A DNA stretch of 6,116 nt from an uncultured Bacteroidales bacterium (lineage in GTDB: Bacteria > Bacteroidota > Bacteroidia > Bacteroidales > P3), in contig CAMXAS010000077.1 of the NCBI GenBank assembly GCA_947179195.1, positions 1 to 6,116 of the forward strand, in the 5' to 3' direction. Below the pieces are notes generated by a model, which saw only the letters and a program-made list of their open reading frames with translations, was not told the DNA's origin and made no database searches. The position numbers and the translations under genes are program-made. Of this stretch, positions 1 to 6,116 are shown piece by piece (position 1 is the first letter of the stretch; the number at the start of each line of letters is the position of its first letter).

Positions 1-2268
1 TTTCGGCTCCGTTTCGGTTGCGGCCAATACCGGCGGCGTCTCCGGCTTGGGCGCCCGCTTGGCCTCCCGCCGCGCCCGCTCCAAAAGCACGTCCACGCGT
101 TCGTTCAACTCGTGGTCGGGATAGGAGTTCTTGAAATTCTCAAGCAGGCCTATCATCTCTTCGTAACCCGACGTGTGCGCAAGCCCCACGGCGCGCAGGA
201 ACATGAGTTGCGGCTTGAACTTGTTGACCGGATAACGCCTTTCAATGCGGTTCACCACGTCCAGCATCTCCATAAAACGGTTGGTGGCGAAGAACTCGTA
301 GGCCTGTTCGTACCACGTCTGAATCTCCTGCTCGCTCTCGGAGAGTTTGTCGAAATAGGTGGGGTCGTTAATGCGCTGGTCTTGTTCCGTGCCCGGATAA
401 TGCCGCGCCAACAGGTCGGCGTAATGTCGGTAGCGTTCCGTATCGCCGCGCTTGTGATAAATCTTGCACAGGTTCTCGTAGGCCGACGGGATGTAGGCCG
501 AACGCGGGAACTCCTCTATGAGCCGCAGGAAGTAGGGCTCGCCCTGCGCGTCTTCGTCCAGACGGTCGAAATAGATGACGCCGATGCGGTAGAGCGCGTT
601 CTCCACGATGGAGTCGTAGGGGCGCATCGCGCTGTCGCTCTGCGGGATGTCGGTCAGGTAATAGCCGGCGTCCTCCGGCGTCAGTTCCTTGACGTTGTCT
701 TCCGTATCTTCGCCCAAGCCCTCGTCGTCCTCTTCCTCCAAGGCCCTTAGCGCGGCGGCCGGCGGCTTGACGGCAAAGCACCACAAATCGACCAACTCGC
801 GGCGGCCCCAGCGGCGCACGAACTCGTTGTAGCCCGCCGAACGCGCCTGGCTGTTGTAGAAATACCACGAGGCCGCCGCGCCCGACACCGGGGTGGAGGC
901 ACCCGCCACCGCCGCGGCCGCCGCCGCTTTCTTCTGCGCCTCAGCCTGCCGTTGCTTGTAGGCGGCGGCCTGTTGTTCGCCGTAGGCCAAACGGTCGGCC
1001 TCGCTCATGCCGTACAGCATCCGCACCGTGTCGGCCGCGCCCAGCACGCGGTAGTATTTCACCAGTTCGGTCAGGTATTTGCTGCGCGACGTAATCGTGT
1101 AATAGGCTTCGTCGTCCTCCTCCACGTGCCGCGCCGCCATCGTGTAATAGCGTTCCGCGCCGATGTAGTCGGCCTTGTCGTAGTAATATTCGGCCAATTT
1201 CTTGGCCGCCAGCAGCATCCGTTCCGGGTCGTTGGCGCTGGCGTCCAACGACAGGTTCATGTAATCCACGCCCGCTTCCTCGTCGCCGTCGGTAAACGCG
1301 ATTTCACCCAGCACATAGTATATACGTCCGAAATAGGCGGAATTTTTCGGGTCTTTCAACAGCCGCTGCAACGTCTTGATGATGTCGTCGGCCGAAAAGC
1401 ATTCCGGGTCGTAGCACAGCGCGCGGTTCAGCGTCGCGTTGAACGACATGGCCAAGGGCGGGTTCAGTTTCAGACAGGCCTTGTAATAGTTGTTGGCCTG
1501 GGCGTTCTGTCCTTTGCGTTGCGCGATTTGGCCGAGGATGAACAGGATGCGCGCCCGCTGGTCGCGGTCTTTGAGCTTGGTCAACGCCTCTTGCAGATAG
1601 GGTTCGGCCTTGTCGTATTCCTCTTGGAACAGATGGTATTCGGCCTGCACCTGCGGCAACAGCACCCGCGTGTCCTTGCGCAAGTCCTTTTCCTGCTGGT
1701 TCGCCACGTGCGCGATGAAACCGATGGCCATTTCGTACTCTTCCTCTTGTATATACGTCCGCGCCGACCACAGCATGGCGTCGAAGCGTTCGGGGTTCTT
1801 GGGGAAGTCGGACATGACCATATTGAGCACCATGCGCGTGCGCGAGTAGTCCAGCTCATAGAAAAAGCCCTGCGCCATAAGCAGATAGGCGTCGTCGATG
1901 AACTTGACGTATTCCACGCCCCGTTCCACAATCGAGTGTTTCTTGACCGCGAGCATCGCCTTCTCAATCACGCGGTCGGTGTAGGGCGAGGTCAGGCTCG
2001 TATCCCTGTCCGTCACGGTCTTGAGCACGGGCAATACGTCGTAATAGTTCTCGGTAACCTGCTCCTTGATGACGTCCTCCACCTCTTTCAAGGCTTCGAC
2101 GCCGTTCCAATAGACATTATAGTAAGATGTGAGATTGTGATAGTTGCGCGTAAAAAAGTTGTTCTTTTTCGTAGAACAGGCCGCAAGGCAGAGCAGGCCG
2201 GCCAAGCAGAGGCCCAGCCGGCACCGTCCCGCCATGCGGGATATACGTTTTCGCACAATCTCCGGCAC
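1..2268 (-). CDS. porW: PorW/SprE-family type IX secretion lipoprotein, TPR-rich (partial, 3' end outside window)
   Basis: The frame is open without interruption for 756 codons and leaves the window with no stop; Flavobacterium SprE is roughly 870 residues, so a C-terminal part is probably missing. The N-terminus is a lipoprotein signal: a basic stretch, a Leu/Cys-rich hydrophobic core, then lipobox LAAC with Cys31, followed by STKKNNFFTRNYHNLTSYYN, which matches the conserved mature start of SprE/PorW. Helical TPR-like repeats lie at about residues 95-380, including YYKACLKLNPPLA near 261 and YYVLGEIAF near 317. An Ala/Gln/Glu-rich linker (about 430-456) precedes the family motifs WYFYN (468-472) and WGRRELVDLW (487-496), an acidic loop (511-525), and a second TPR block (about 557-670). 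PorW is described as an outer-membrane lipoprotein facing the periplasm that bridges the PorKN ring and the Sov translocon. The GTG start was chosen because GGAGGA lies 6 bases upstream; ATG at 2235 (residue 12) gives a more typical 20-residue signal peptide and is a real alternative, as is GTG at 2256. Family assignment is firm; the start is uncertain. Confidence 0.88.
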   Translation of the reverse strand, partial: MPEIVRKRISRMAGRCRLGLCLAGLLCLAACSTKKNNFFTRNYHNLTSYYNVYWNGVEALKEVEDVIKEQVTENYYDVLPVLKTVTDRDTSLTSPYTDRVIEKAMLAVKKHSIVERGVEYVKFIDDAYLLMAQGFFYELDYSRTRMVLNMVMSDFPKNPERFDAMLWSARTYIQEEEYEMAIGFIAHVANQQEKDLRKDTRVLLPQVQAEYHLFQEEYDKAEPYLQEALTKLKDRDQRARILFILGQIAQRKGQNAQANNYYKACLKLNPPLAMSFNATLNRALCYDPECFSADDIIKTLQRLLKDPKNSAYFGRIYYVLGEIAFTDGDEEAGVDYMNLSLDASANDPERMLLAAKKLAEYYYDKADYIGAERYYTMAARHVEEDDEAYYTITSRSKYLTELVKYYRVLGAADTVRMLYGMSEADRLAYGEQQAAAYKQRQAEAQKKAAAAAAVAGASTPVSGAAASWYFYNSQARSAGYNEFVRRWGRRELVDLWCFAVKPPAAALRALEEEDDEGLGEDTEDNVKELTPEDAGYYLTDIPQSDSAMRPYDSIVENALYRIGVIYFDRLDEDAQGEPYFLRLIEEFPRSAYIPSAYENLCKIYHKRGDTERYRHYADLLARHYPGTEQDQRINDPTYFDKLSESEQEIQTWYEQAYEFFATNRFMEMLDVVNRIERRYPVNKFKPQLMFLRAVGLAHTSGYEEMIGLLENFKNSYPDHELNERVDVLLERARREAKRAPKPETPPVLAATETEPK

Positions 2269-2270
2269 GT

Positions 2271-4520
2271 TTATTCCTCCATCTTCTTCTCGATGGCCGT
2301 GTCGTAAAGCGTGGCGTAGTCGTCGATTTTGCCCATCGGCATATCTTCCACCACGATTTTGCCGCCCGTCACATGGCCCAAGTAAACCATGGGCACGCCG
2401 CTTTCCATCATGAAGTCTTCGAATTCGCCGCCCACCTGGTTATCGACCGACACCACGACGCGGCCCTGGCCTTCGCCGAACAGATAGGCGTCGCGGCGGA
2501 AGCTGTCGTCCAGCAGGATTTCGAAGCCCAGGCGGTTGACCATGGCCGACTCCAAGAGCGTCACCATCAGCCCGCCGTCCGAAACGTCGTGCGCCGAGTT
2601 GATAAGCTTCTCGTTGATAAGGCCGGCGATGGCCTGATGCAGCTTGAATTCCTCGTCCAAGTCGAAATACGGCGCCGGCGAGTATTTCACGTTGCGGTAG
2701 TGATACAGGTATTCGGACGAAGCGATGTCGTCCTTGACGTGGCCCAACAGGTAGATGGCGTCGCCCTTCTTCTCGAAGCCGAGGCCCATGCGGTGGTCTT
2801 TGTCGAGCAAGCCCACCATGCCGATGGACGGCGTGGGATAGACGGCCTCCACCTGGCCGCCCTTGCTGTACTGGTTGTAGAAGCTCACGTTGCCGCCCGT
2901 CACCGGCGTGCCGAACTTCTCGCAGGCTAAGCTCATGCCCTTGATGGCGCCCACGAACTGCCAATACACCTCCGGGTTGTACGGGTTGCCGAAGTTGAGG
3001 CAGTTGGTGATGGCCAGCGGGTAGCCGCCCGAGCAGACGATGTTGCGCGCCGCCTCGCTTACCGCGATTTGCGTGCCTATAAGCGGGTTGGAGAACACGT
3101 AGCGCGAGTTGCAGTCCACGGTCATGGCCAACGCGCGTTCGGTATATTTGAGGTTGACGATGGCCGCGTCGGAGGGCGTGTTGGTGCTCATGTTCTTGGT
3201 GCCCACCATGGAGTCGTACTGTTCATAGACCCAGCGTTTGGACGCGATGTTGGGCTGGGACGCGAGGAAGCGCGTCACCTCGGGGATTTCCTCCAGTTCG
3301 AGGTCTTTCACCGTATGGATGTCGAACCGCTTGGTCTTGGCGAAATATTTGGGCTCCTTGTATTTGCGGTCATAGACCGGGGCGCCGCCGCCCAAAACGA
3401 GCGTGGAGGCGGGCACGTCGGCCACGAGCTTGCCGTCGCGGTAGAACAGCAGCCGGTCTTCGTCAATCACTTCGCCGATTTGGGCGCAGTGCAGGTCCCA
3501 TTTGTCGAACACGGCCTTCACCTTGGCTTCCTGGCCTTTCTTGACCACCACGAGCATACGCTCCTGCGATTCGGACAGCAGGATTTCCCAAGCCTCCATA
3601 TTCTGTTGGCGGAGCGGCACCTTGTCGAGGTCGATGCGCATACCGCTGTGGCCCTTTTCACTCATTTCGGACGTGGAGCAGATGATGCCCGCCGCGCCCA
3701 TATCCTGCATACCCACGAGCGCGCCCGTGCCGATGACTTCCAGCGAAGCCTCCATCAGCAGTTTCTCTTGGAAGGGGTCGCCCACCTGGATGGACGGGAT
3801 ATCGTCGGCCGAGTTCTCGGTAATGTCGGCGGAGGCGAAAGTCGCGCCGTGGATGCCGTCCTTGCCCGTGGCCGAACCCACGATGAACACGGGGTTGCCC
3901 TTGCCCTTGGCCACCGCCGAAACCAGGTTCTCCTTGCGCATGATGCCCACCGACATCGCGTTGACGAGCGGGTTCGTGTTGTAGCATTCGTCGAAGCCCA
4001 CCTCGCCGGCCACCACGGGCACGCCGAAAGCGTTGCCGTAGTCGCCGATGCCTTTCACCACGCCGCGCACCAGGTGGCGCGTATGGGGCAGGTCGATGTT
4101 GCCGAAACGCAGGGAGTTCAGCTGCGCGATAGGCCGCGCGCCCATCGTGAAGATATCGCGGTTGATGCCGCCCACGCCCGTGGCCGCGCCCTGATAAGGC
4201 TCCACGGCGCAGGGGTGGTTGTGCGATTCAATCTTGAACACGCAGGCGTAACCGTCGCCCACGTCCACCATGCCGGCGTTTTCCTCGCCCGGCGCCACCA
4301 ACATCTGCTCTCCCTTTTTGGGCAACGTTTTCAGCCATTTGATGGAGTTCTTGTAGGAAGCGTGCTCCGACCACATCACCGAATAGATGCTCAGTTCCGT
4401 AAAATTCGGCGTCCGCCCCAGAATCGTCTTGATACGTTCGAACTCTTCGGGCAACAGGCCCAGTTCTTCCGCTGTTTTTAGCGTCACCTTCTCGTCGGTG
4501 CGCAGTTGTTTACCGGTCAT
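2271..4520 (-). CDS. purL: Phosphoribosylformylglycinamidine synthase, small-type PurL subunit (EC 6.3.5.3)
   Basis: This 749-residue protein catalyses the ATP-dependent conversion of FGAR to FGAM in cytosolic de novo purine synthesis, using ammonia from the PurQ glutaminase. Its length fits the small (Bacillus/Thermotoga-type) PurL rather than the roughly 1,250-1,300-residue fused form, so PurS and PurQ partners are expected elsewhere. Conserved motifs in order are WSEHASYKNS (50-59, with the conserved His53), KIESHNHP (96-103, metal and substrate region), PYQGAATGVGGINRD (108-122), GDPFQEKLLMEAS (247-259), MQDMGAAG (271-278) and LSESQERML (315-323). The second half repeats the AIRS-like fold, with CLNFGNP (507-513), PVTGGNVSFYN (539-549), SAHDVSDGGL (642-651) and FGEGQGR (681-687). 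Residue 54 is Ala, where my recollection of the family is Cys. The ATG at 4520 has no clear ribosome binding site, as is usual in this phylum. The gene is complete, lies directly upstream of porW with a 2-base gap, and diverges from glyA. Confidence 0.97.
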   Translation of the reverse strand: MTGKQLRTDEKVTLKTAEELGLLPEEFERIKTILGRTPNFTELSIYSVMWSEHASYKNSIKWLKTLPKKGEQMLVAPGEENAGMVDVGDGYACVFKIESHNHPCAVEPYQGAATGVGGINRDIFTMGARPIAQLNSLRFGNIDLPHTRHLVRGVVKGIGDYGNAFGVPVVAGEVGFDECYNTNPLVNAMSVGIMRKENLVSAVAKGKGNPVFIVGSATGKDGIHGATFASADITENSADDIPSIQVGDPFQEKLLMEASLEVIGTGALVGMQDMGAAGIICSTSEMSEKGHSGMRIDLDKVPLRQQNMEAWEILLSESQERMLVVVKKGQEAKVKAVFDKWDLHCAQIGEVIDEDRLLFYRDGKLVADVPASTLVLGGGAPVYDRKYKEPKYFAKTKRFDIHTVKDLELEEIPEVTRFLASQPNIASKRWVYEQYDSMVGTKNMSTNTPSDAAIVNLKYTERALAMTVDCNSRYVFSNPLIGTQIAVSEAARNIVCSGGYPLAITNCLNFGNPYNPEVYWQFVGAIKGMSLACEKFGTPVTGGNVSFYNQYSKGGQVEAVYPTPSIGMVGLLDKDHRMGLGFEKKGDAIYLLGHVKDDIASSEYLYHYRNVKYSPAPYFDLDEEFKLHQAIAGLINEKLINSAHDVSDGGLMVTLLESAMVNRLGFEILLDDSFRRDAYLFGEGQGRVVVSVDNQVGGEFEDFMMESGVPMVYLGHVTGGKIVVEDMPMGKIDDYATLYDTAIEKKMEE
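2275..2280 (-). promoter_or_regulatory. Shine-Dalgarno-like site inside the end of purL, for porW
   Basis: On the minus strand GGAGGA ends 6 bases before a GTG codon at 2268-2266. It is formed by the last Met-Glu-Glu codons of purL (ATG GAG GAA TAA). Spacing and sequence are ideal for ribosome binding and decide the GTG start. Bacteroidota genes seldom use such sites, so the match could instead be a by-product of the Glu codons. Confidence 0.5.
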
Positions 4521-4563
4521 ATCTTTACTGTTAGAAATTAGCGTTGTTACGCGGGTTTCATCC

Positions 4564-4620
4564 CCGCCCGTTATAAGCGTGTAAAGTTAGCAAAAAAACG
4601 GCAATAAAAAAAACGGGCGG
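4564..4620. repeat. 9-bp inverted repeat in the purL-glyA divergent intergenic region
   Basis: CCGCCCGTT (4564-4572) is the exact reverse complement of AACGGGCGG (4612-4620). The arms are 39 bases apart and flank an AT-rich core that holds the candidate purL promoter. The GC-rich arms stand out from the otherwise AT-rich spacer. They could be paired operator half-sites or a chance match; no known regulator motif is recognised. Confidence 0.4.
4582..4589 (-). promoter_or_regulatory. Candidate purL promoter -7 element
   Basis: On the minus strand the sequence is TAACTTTA, one mismatch from the Bacteroidota -7 consensus TAnnTTTG. It sits about 60 bases before the purL ATG and is preceded by two T-rich tracts. 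No good -33 TTTG occurs at the expected 19-21-base distance, so this is tentative. Confidence 0.25.
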
Positions 4621-4649
4621 CGCTATGGCACAGCATTTTATTTTTTTTG

Positions 4650-4657
4650 TACATTTG
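4650..4657 (+). promoter_or_regulatory. Candidate glyA promoter -7 element
   Basis: TACATTTG matches the Bacteroidota sigma-ABfr -7 consensus TAnnTTTG exactly. It is preceded by an AT-rich tract (4635-4648) ending in TTTG directly next to the element. The expected -33 TTTG, 19-21 bases upstream, is poorly matched (ATGG/TGGC near 4625-4630). If used, transcription would begin near 4664 and leave a leader of about 50 bases before the glyA ATG. Confidence 0.5.
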
Positions 4658-4664
4658 TAGGATG

Positions 4665-4680
4665 GCGGCTTGATAGCCGT
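4665..4680 (+). other. Small hairpin at the predicted 5' end of the glyA transcript
   Basis: CGGCT (4666-4670) pairs with AGCCG (4675-4679) around a TGAT tetraloop, and a G-T wobble closes the base (4665/4680). It starts almost exactly where transcription from the candidate -7 element at 4650-4657 would begin. The stem is short and could be chance. Confidence 0.25.
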
Positions 4681-4713
4681 AAAGTGTAGGAATCATATAA
4701 AACACTAAATATC

Positions 4714-5994
4714 ATGCAGAAAGACACGCAGATTTTCGATCTTATCGAACAGGAAAGAAAGCGTCAGACGTCCGGCCTGGAGCTGATCGCTTCCGAAAAC
4801 TTCGTTTCGGATCAGGTAATGGCGGCCATGGGTTCGGTCATGACGAACAAATACGCCGAAGGTTATCCCGGCAAACGTTACTACGGCGGTTGCCAGATCG
4901 TTGACCAGAGCGAACAGCTGGCCATCGACCGCGTCAAAAAACTCTTCGGCGCCGAATGGGCCAACGTACAGCCGCACTCCGGCGCGCAGGCCAATATGGC
5001 CGTGTTGCTCGCCTGCCTCAAGCCCGGCGACACGTTCATGGGCCTCGACCTCTCGCACGGCGGTCACCTCTCGCACGGTTCGCCCGTCAACTCGTCGGGT
5101 ATCCTCTACCGTCAGGTAGCCTACATGGTGGACGAGGAAACCGGCACCATCAACTACGACAAGATGGAGGAAGTGGCCTTGCGCGAAAAGCCGAAGCTCA
5201 TCATCGGCGGCGCCTCCGCCTACTCCCGCGACTGGGACTGGAAACGTATGCGTGAAATCGCCGACAAAATCGGCGCCATCCTCATGGCCGACATCTCGCA
5301 CCCCTCCGGCCTCATCGCCCGCGGCTTGCTCAACAACCCGCTGCCGCACTGCCACATCGTCACCACCACGACGCACAAGACGCTGAGAGGCCCGCGCGGC
5401 GGCCTTATCATGATGGGCAAGGACTTCGAGAACCCCTGGGGCTTGACCACGCCCAAGGGCCAAATCAAGATGATGTCGCAGCTGTTGGATTCGGCGGTAT
5501 TCCCCGGCGTTCAGGGCGGCCCGCTCGAACACGTCATCGCGGCCAAGGCCGTGGCGTTCGGCGAATGCCTCAGCGACGAATACCTCGCCTATGTAAAACA
5601 GGTGAAGGCCAACGCGCAGGCCATGTGCCAGGCGTTTATCGCCAAGGGCTACAAGGTGATTTCCGGCGGTACCGACAACCACTTGATGCTGATTGACCTC
5701 CGCACCAAGTTCCCCGAACTGACGGGTAAGGTGGCCGAAAACACGTTGGTAAAGGCCGACATTACGATTAACAAGAACATGGTGCCGTTCGACAGCCGCA
5801 CGCCGTTCACCACCTCCGGTATCCGCGTGGGTACGCCGGCCGTCACGACCCGTGGTTTGAAAGAAGCCGATATGCCGGTTATCGTCGACCTCATCGACCA
5901 GGTGCTCTCCGATGTGGAAAACGAACAGGTGCTGGCCAAGGTACGCAAGACCGTCAACGAGATGATGTCGCCGCGTCCCTTGTACGCTTGGTAA
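4714..5994 (+). CDS. glyA: Serine hydroxymethyltransferase (EC 2.1.2.1)
   Basis: This 426-residue cytosolic PLP enzyme interconverts serine and tetrahydrofolate with glycine and 5,10-methylene-tetrahydrofolate, and is the main source of one-carbon units. The sequence is complete and close in length to E. coli GlyA (417). Visible motifs are SGLELIASENF (20-30), YAEGYPGKRYYGG (47-59), the PLP-contacting PHSGAQAN (87-94), MADISHPSGLIA (191-202, with Asp193 facing the pyridine nitrogen and His196 stacking on the ring), the PLP-lysine motif TTTTHKTLRGPRGG (217-230, Lys222), the VFPGVQGGP loop (262-270) and TSGIRVGTPA (367-376, with Arg371 expected to hold the substrate carboxylate). The ATG start is preceded by an A-rich stretch and no Shine-Dalgarno site, as is normal for Bacteroidota. 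The gene stands alone on its strand between the divergent promoter region and a strong terminator, so it is probably monocistronic. It is linked in function to purL through glycine and folate supply. Confidence 0.98.
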   Translation: MQKDTQIFDLIEQERKRQTSGLELIASENFVSDQVMAAMGSVMTNKYAEGYPGKRYYGGCQIVDQSEQLAIDRVKKLFGAEWANVQPHSGAQANMAVLLACLKPGDTFMGLDLSHGGHLSHGSPVNSSGILYRQVAYMVDEETGTINYDKMEEVALREKPKLIIGGASAYSRDWDWKRMREIADKIGAILMADISHPSGLIARGLLNNPLPHCHIVTTTTHKTLRGPRGGLIMMGKDFENPWGLTTPKGQIKMMSQLLDSAVFPGVQGGPLEHVIAAKAVAFGECLSDEYLAYVKQVKANAQAMCQAFIAKGYKVISGGTDNHLMLIDLRTKFPELTGKVAENTLVKADITINKNMVPFDSRTPFTTSGIRVGTPAVTTRGLKEADMPVIVDLIDQVLSDVENEQVLAKVRKTVNEMMSPRPLYAW

Positions 5995-6012
5995 GCGACC
6001 GACCGCAAGACG

Positions 6013-6046
6013 AAGAAAAGCGGGGCGGTTGCTCCGCTTTTCTTTT
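6013..6046 (+). terminator. Intrinsic terminator of glyA
   Basis: A 14-bp stem (6013-6026 with 6031-6044) closes a GGTT loop, with one G-T pair. The GC-rich upper stem (core AGCGG/CCGCT) is followed by a T-rich 3' arm that runs on to 6046. It begins 18 bases after the glyA stop. The A-rich left arm gives a T-rich run on the other strand too, so it may work in both directions. Confidence 0.9.
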
Positions 6047-6060
6047 AGGGGGTGCCCATC

Positions 6061-6096
6061 CGTTACCTTTTCTTTCTCCGCAAAGAAAAGGTAACG
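6061..6096. repeat. Perfect 15-bp palindrome, likely a dispersed intergenic repeat
   Basis: CGTTACCTTTTCTTT (6061-6075) is the exact reverse complement of AAAGAAAAGGTAACG (6082-6096), with a 6-base loop CTCCGC. No T-run follows the stem on either strand, so it is not a standard terminator, and glyA already has one just upstream. It resembles the palindromic repeats often found between genes in bacterial genomes; copy number cannot be judged here. The remaining bases up to 6116 contain no gene that I can see. Confidence 0.65.
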
Positions 6097-6116
6097 CCAA
6101 AAGAAGCTCCCGCTTA

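Noticed and set aside
112..750. A 212-codon open frame on the plus strand
   Set aside because: It is antisense to the C-terminal TPR block of PorW, whose frame continues without a break through the same stretch.
901..960. A GCC/CGC-rich triplet run resembling a microsatellite
   Set aside because: It encodes the Ala-rich linker of PorW in frame. The codons are mixed rather than a pure repeat, so it is not a phase-variable tract.
952..2307. A long 451-codon open frame on the plus strand
   Set aside because: It lies antisense to the porW frame, which carries a lipobox, TPR repeats and family motifs. The translated protein is Val/His/Arg-rich with no recognisable domain, as expected of a shadow frame in high-G+C coding DNA.
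3069..4481. A 470-codon open frame on the plus strand opposite purL
   Set aside because: It is fully antisense to a well-conserved purL, and its composition (many His, Ala, Val and Arg residues) is typical of a mirror frame.
4547..4561. A four-codon upstream frame (Met-Lys-Pro-Ala-stop) in the purL leader on the minus strand
   Set aside because: It is too short to separate from chance, has no repeated regulatory codons, and no attenuator structure follows it.
4541..4567. Two overlapping short stems in the purL leader (GCGT/ACGC at 4541-4552 and GCGGG/CCCGC at 4551-4567)
   Set aside because: The stems are only 4-5 bp and share bases, so they are mutually exclusive. They match no riboswitch architecture that I recognise.
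4705..5682. A 325-codon open frame on the minus strand opposite glyA
   Set aside because: It is antisense to intact glyA, has no recognisable domain, and would overlap the glyA start region.

Overview
The window is about 58% G+C by eye and looks like a chromosomal segment from a Bacteroidota member, probably a gut-type Bacteroidales with high G+C (Rikenellaceae/Alistipes-like is my best guess). Three things support this: an SprE/PorW lipoprotein, which belongs to the type IX secretion and gliding machinery found only in this phylum; a 426-residue serine hydroxymethyltransferase of the Bacteroidetes type; and a TAnnTTTG-type -7 promoter element upstream of glyA. No mobile element, CRISPR array, tRNA or rRNA is visible.

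Layout. The minus strand carries purL (4520 to 2271) followed by a porW/sprE gene that starts 2 bases after the purL stop codon and runs off the left edge of the window; its 3' end is not seen. The plus strand carries glyA (4714 to 5994). purL and glyA diverge from a 193-base intergenic region holding AT-rich promoter-like sequence, a 9-bp inverted repeat and small hairpins. After glyA there is a strong intrinsic terminator (6013-6046), then a separate perfect 15-bp palindrome (6061-6096) that is probably part of a dispersed intergenic repeat continuing beyond the window.

How the genes relate. GlyA makes glycine and 5,10-methylene-tetrahydrofolate, and both glycine and one-carbon-loaded folate feed purine synthesis. 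PurL carries out the fourth step of that pathway (FGAR to FGAM). A divergent purL/glyA pair is therefore metabolically sensible. PurL is the short form, which in known systems needs separate PurS and PurQ subunits; neither is encoded here. PorW/SprE has no metabolic link to PurL, yet it appears translationally coupled to it. I found no convincing new biological system; the most notable points are the purL-porW junction, the shared purL/glyA control region and the 3' palindrome.
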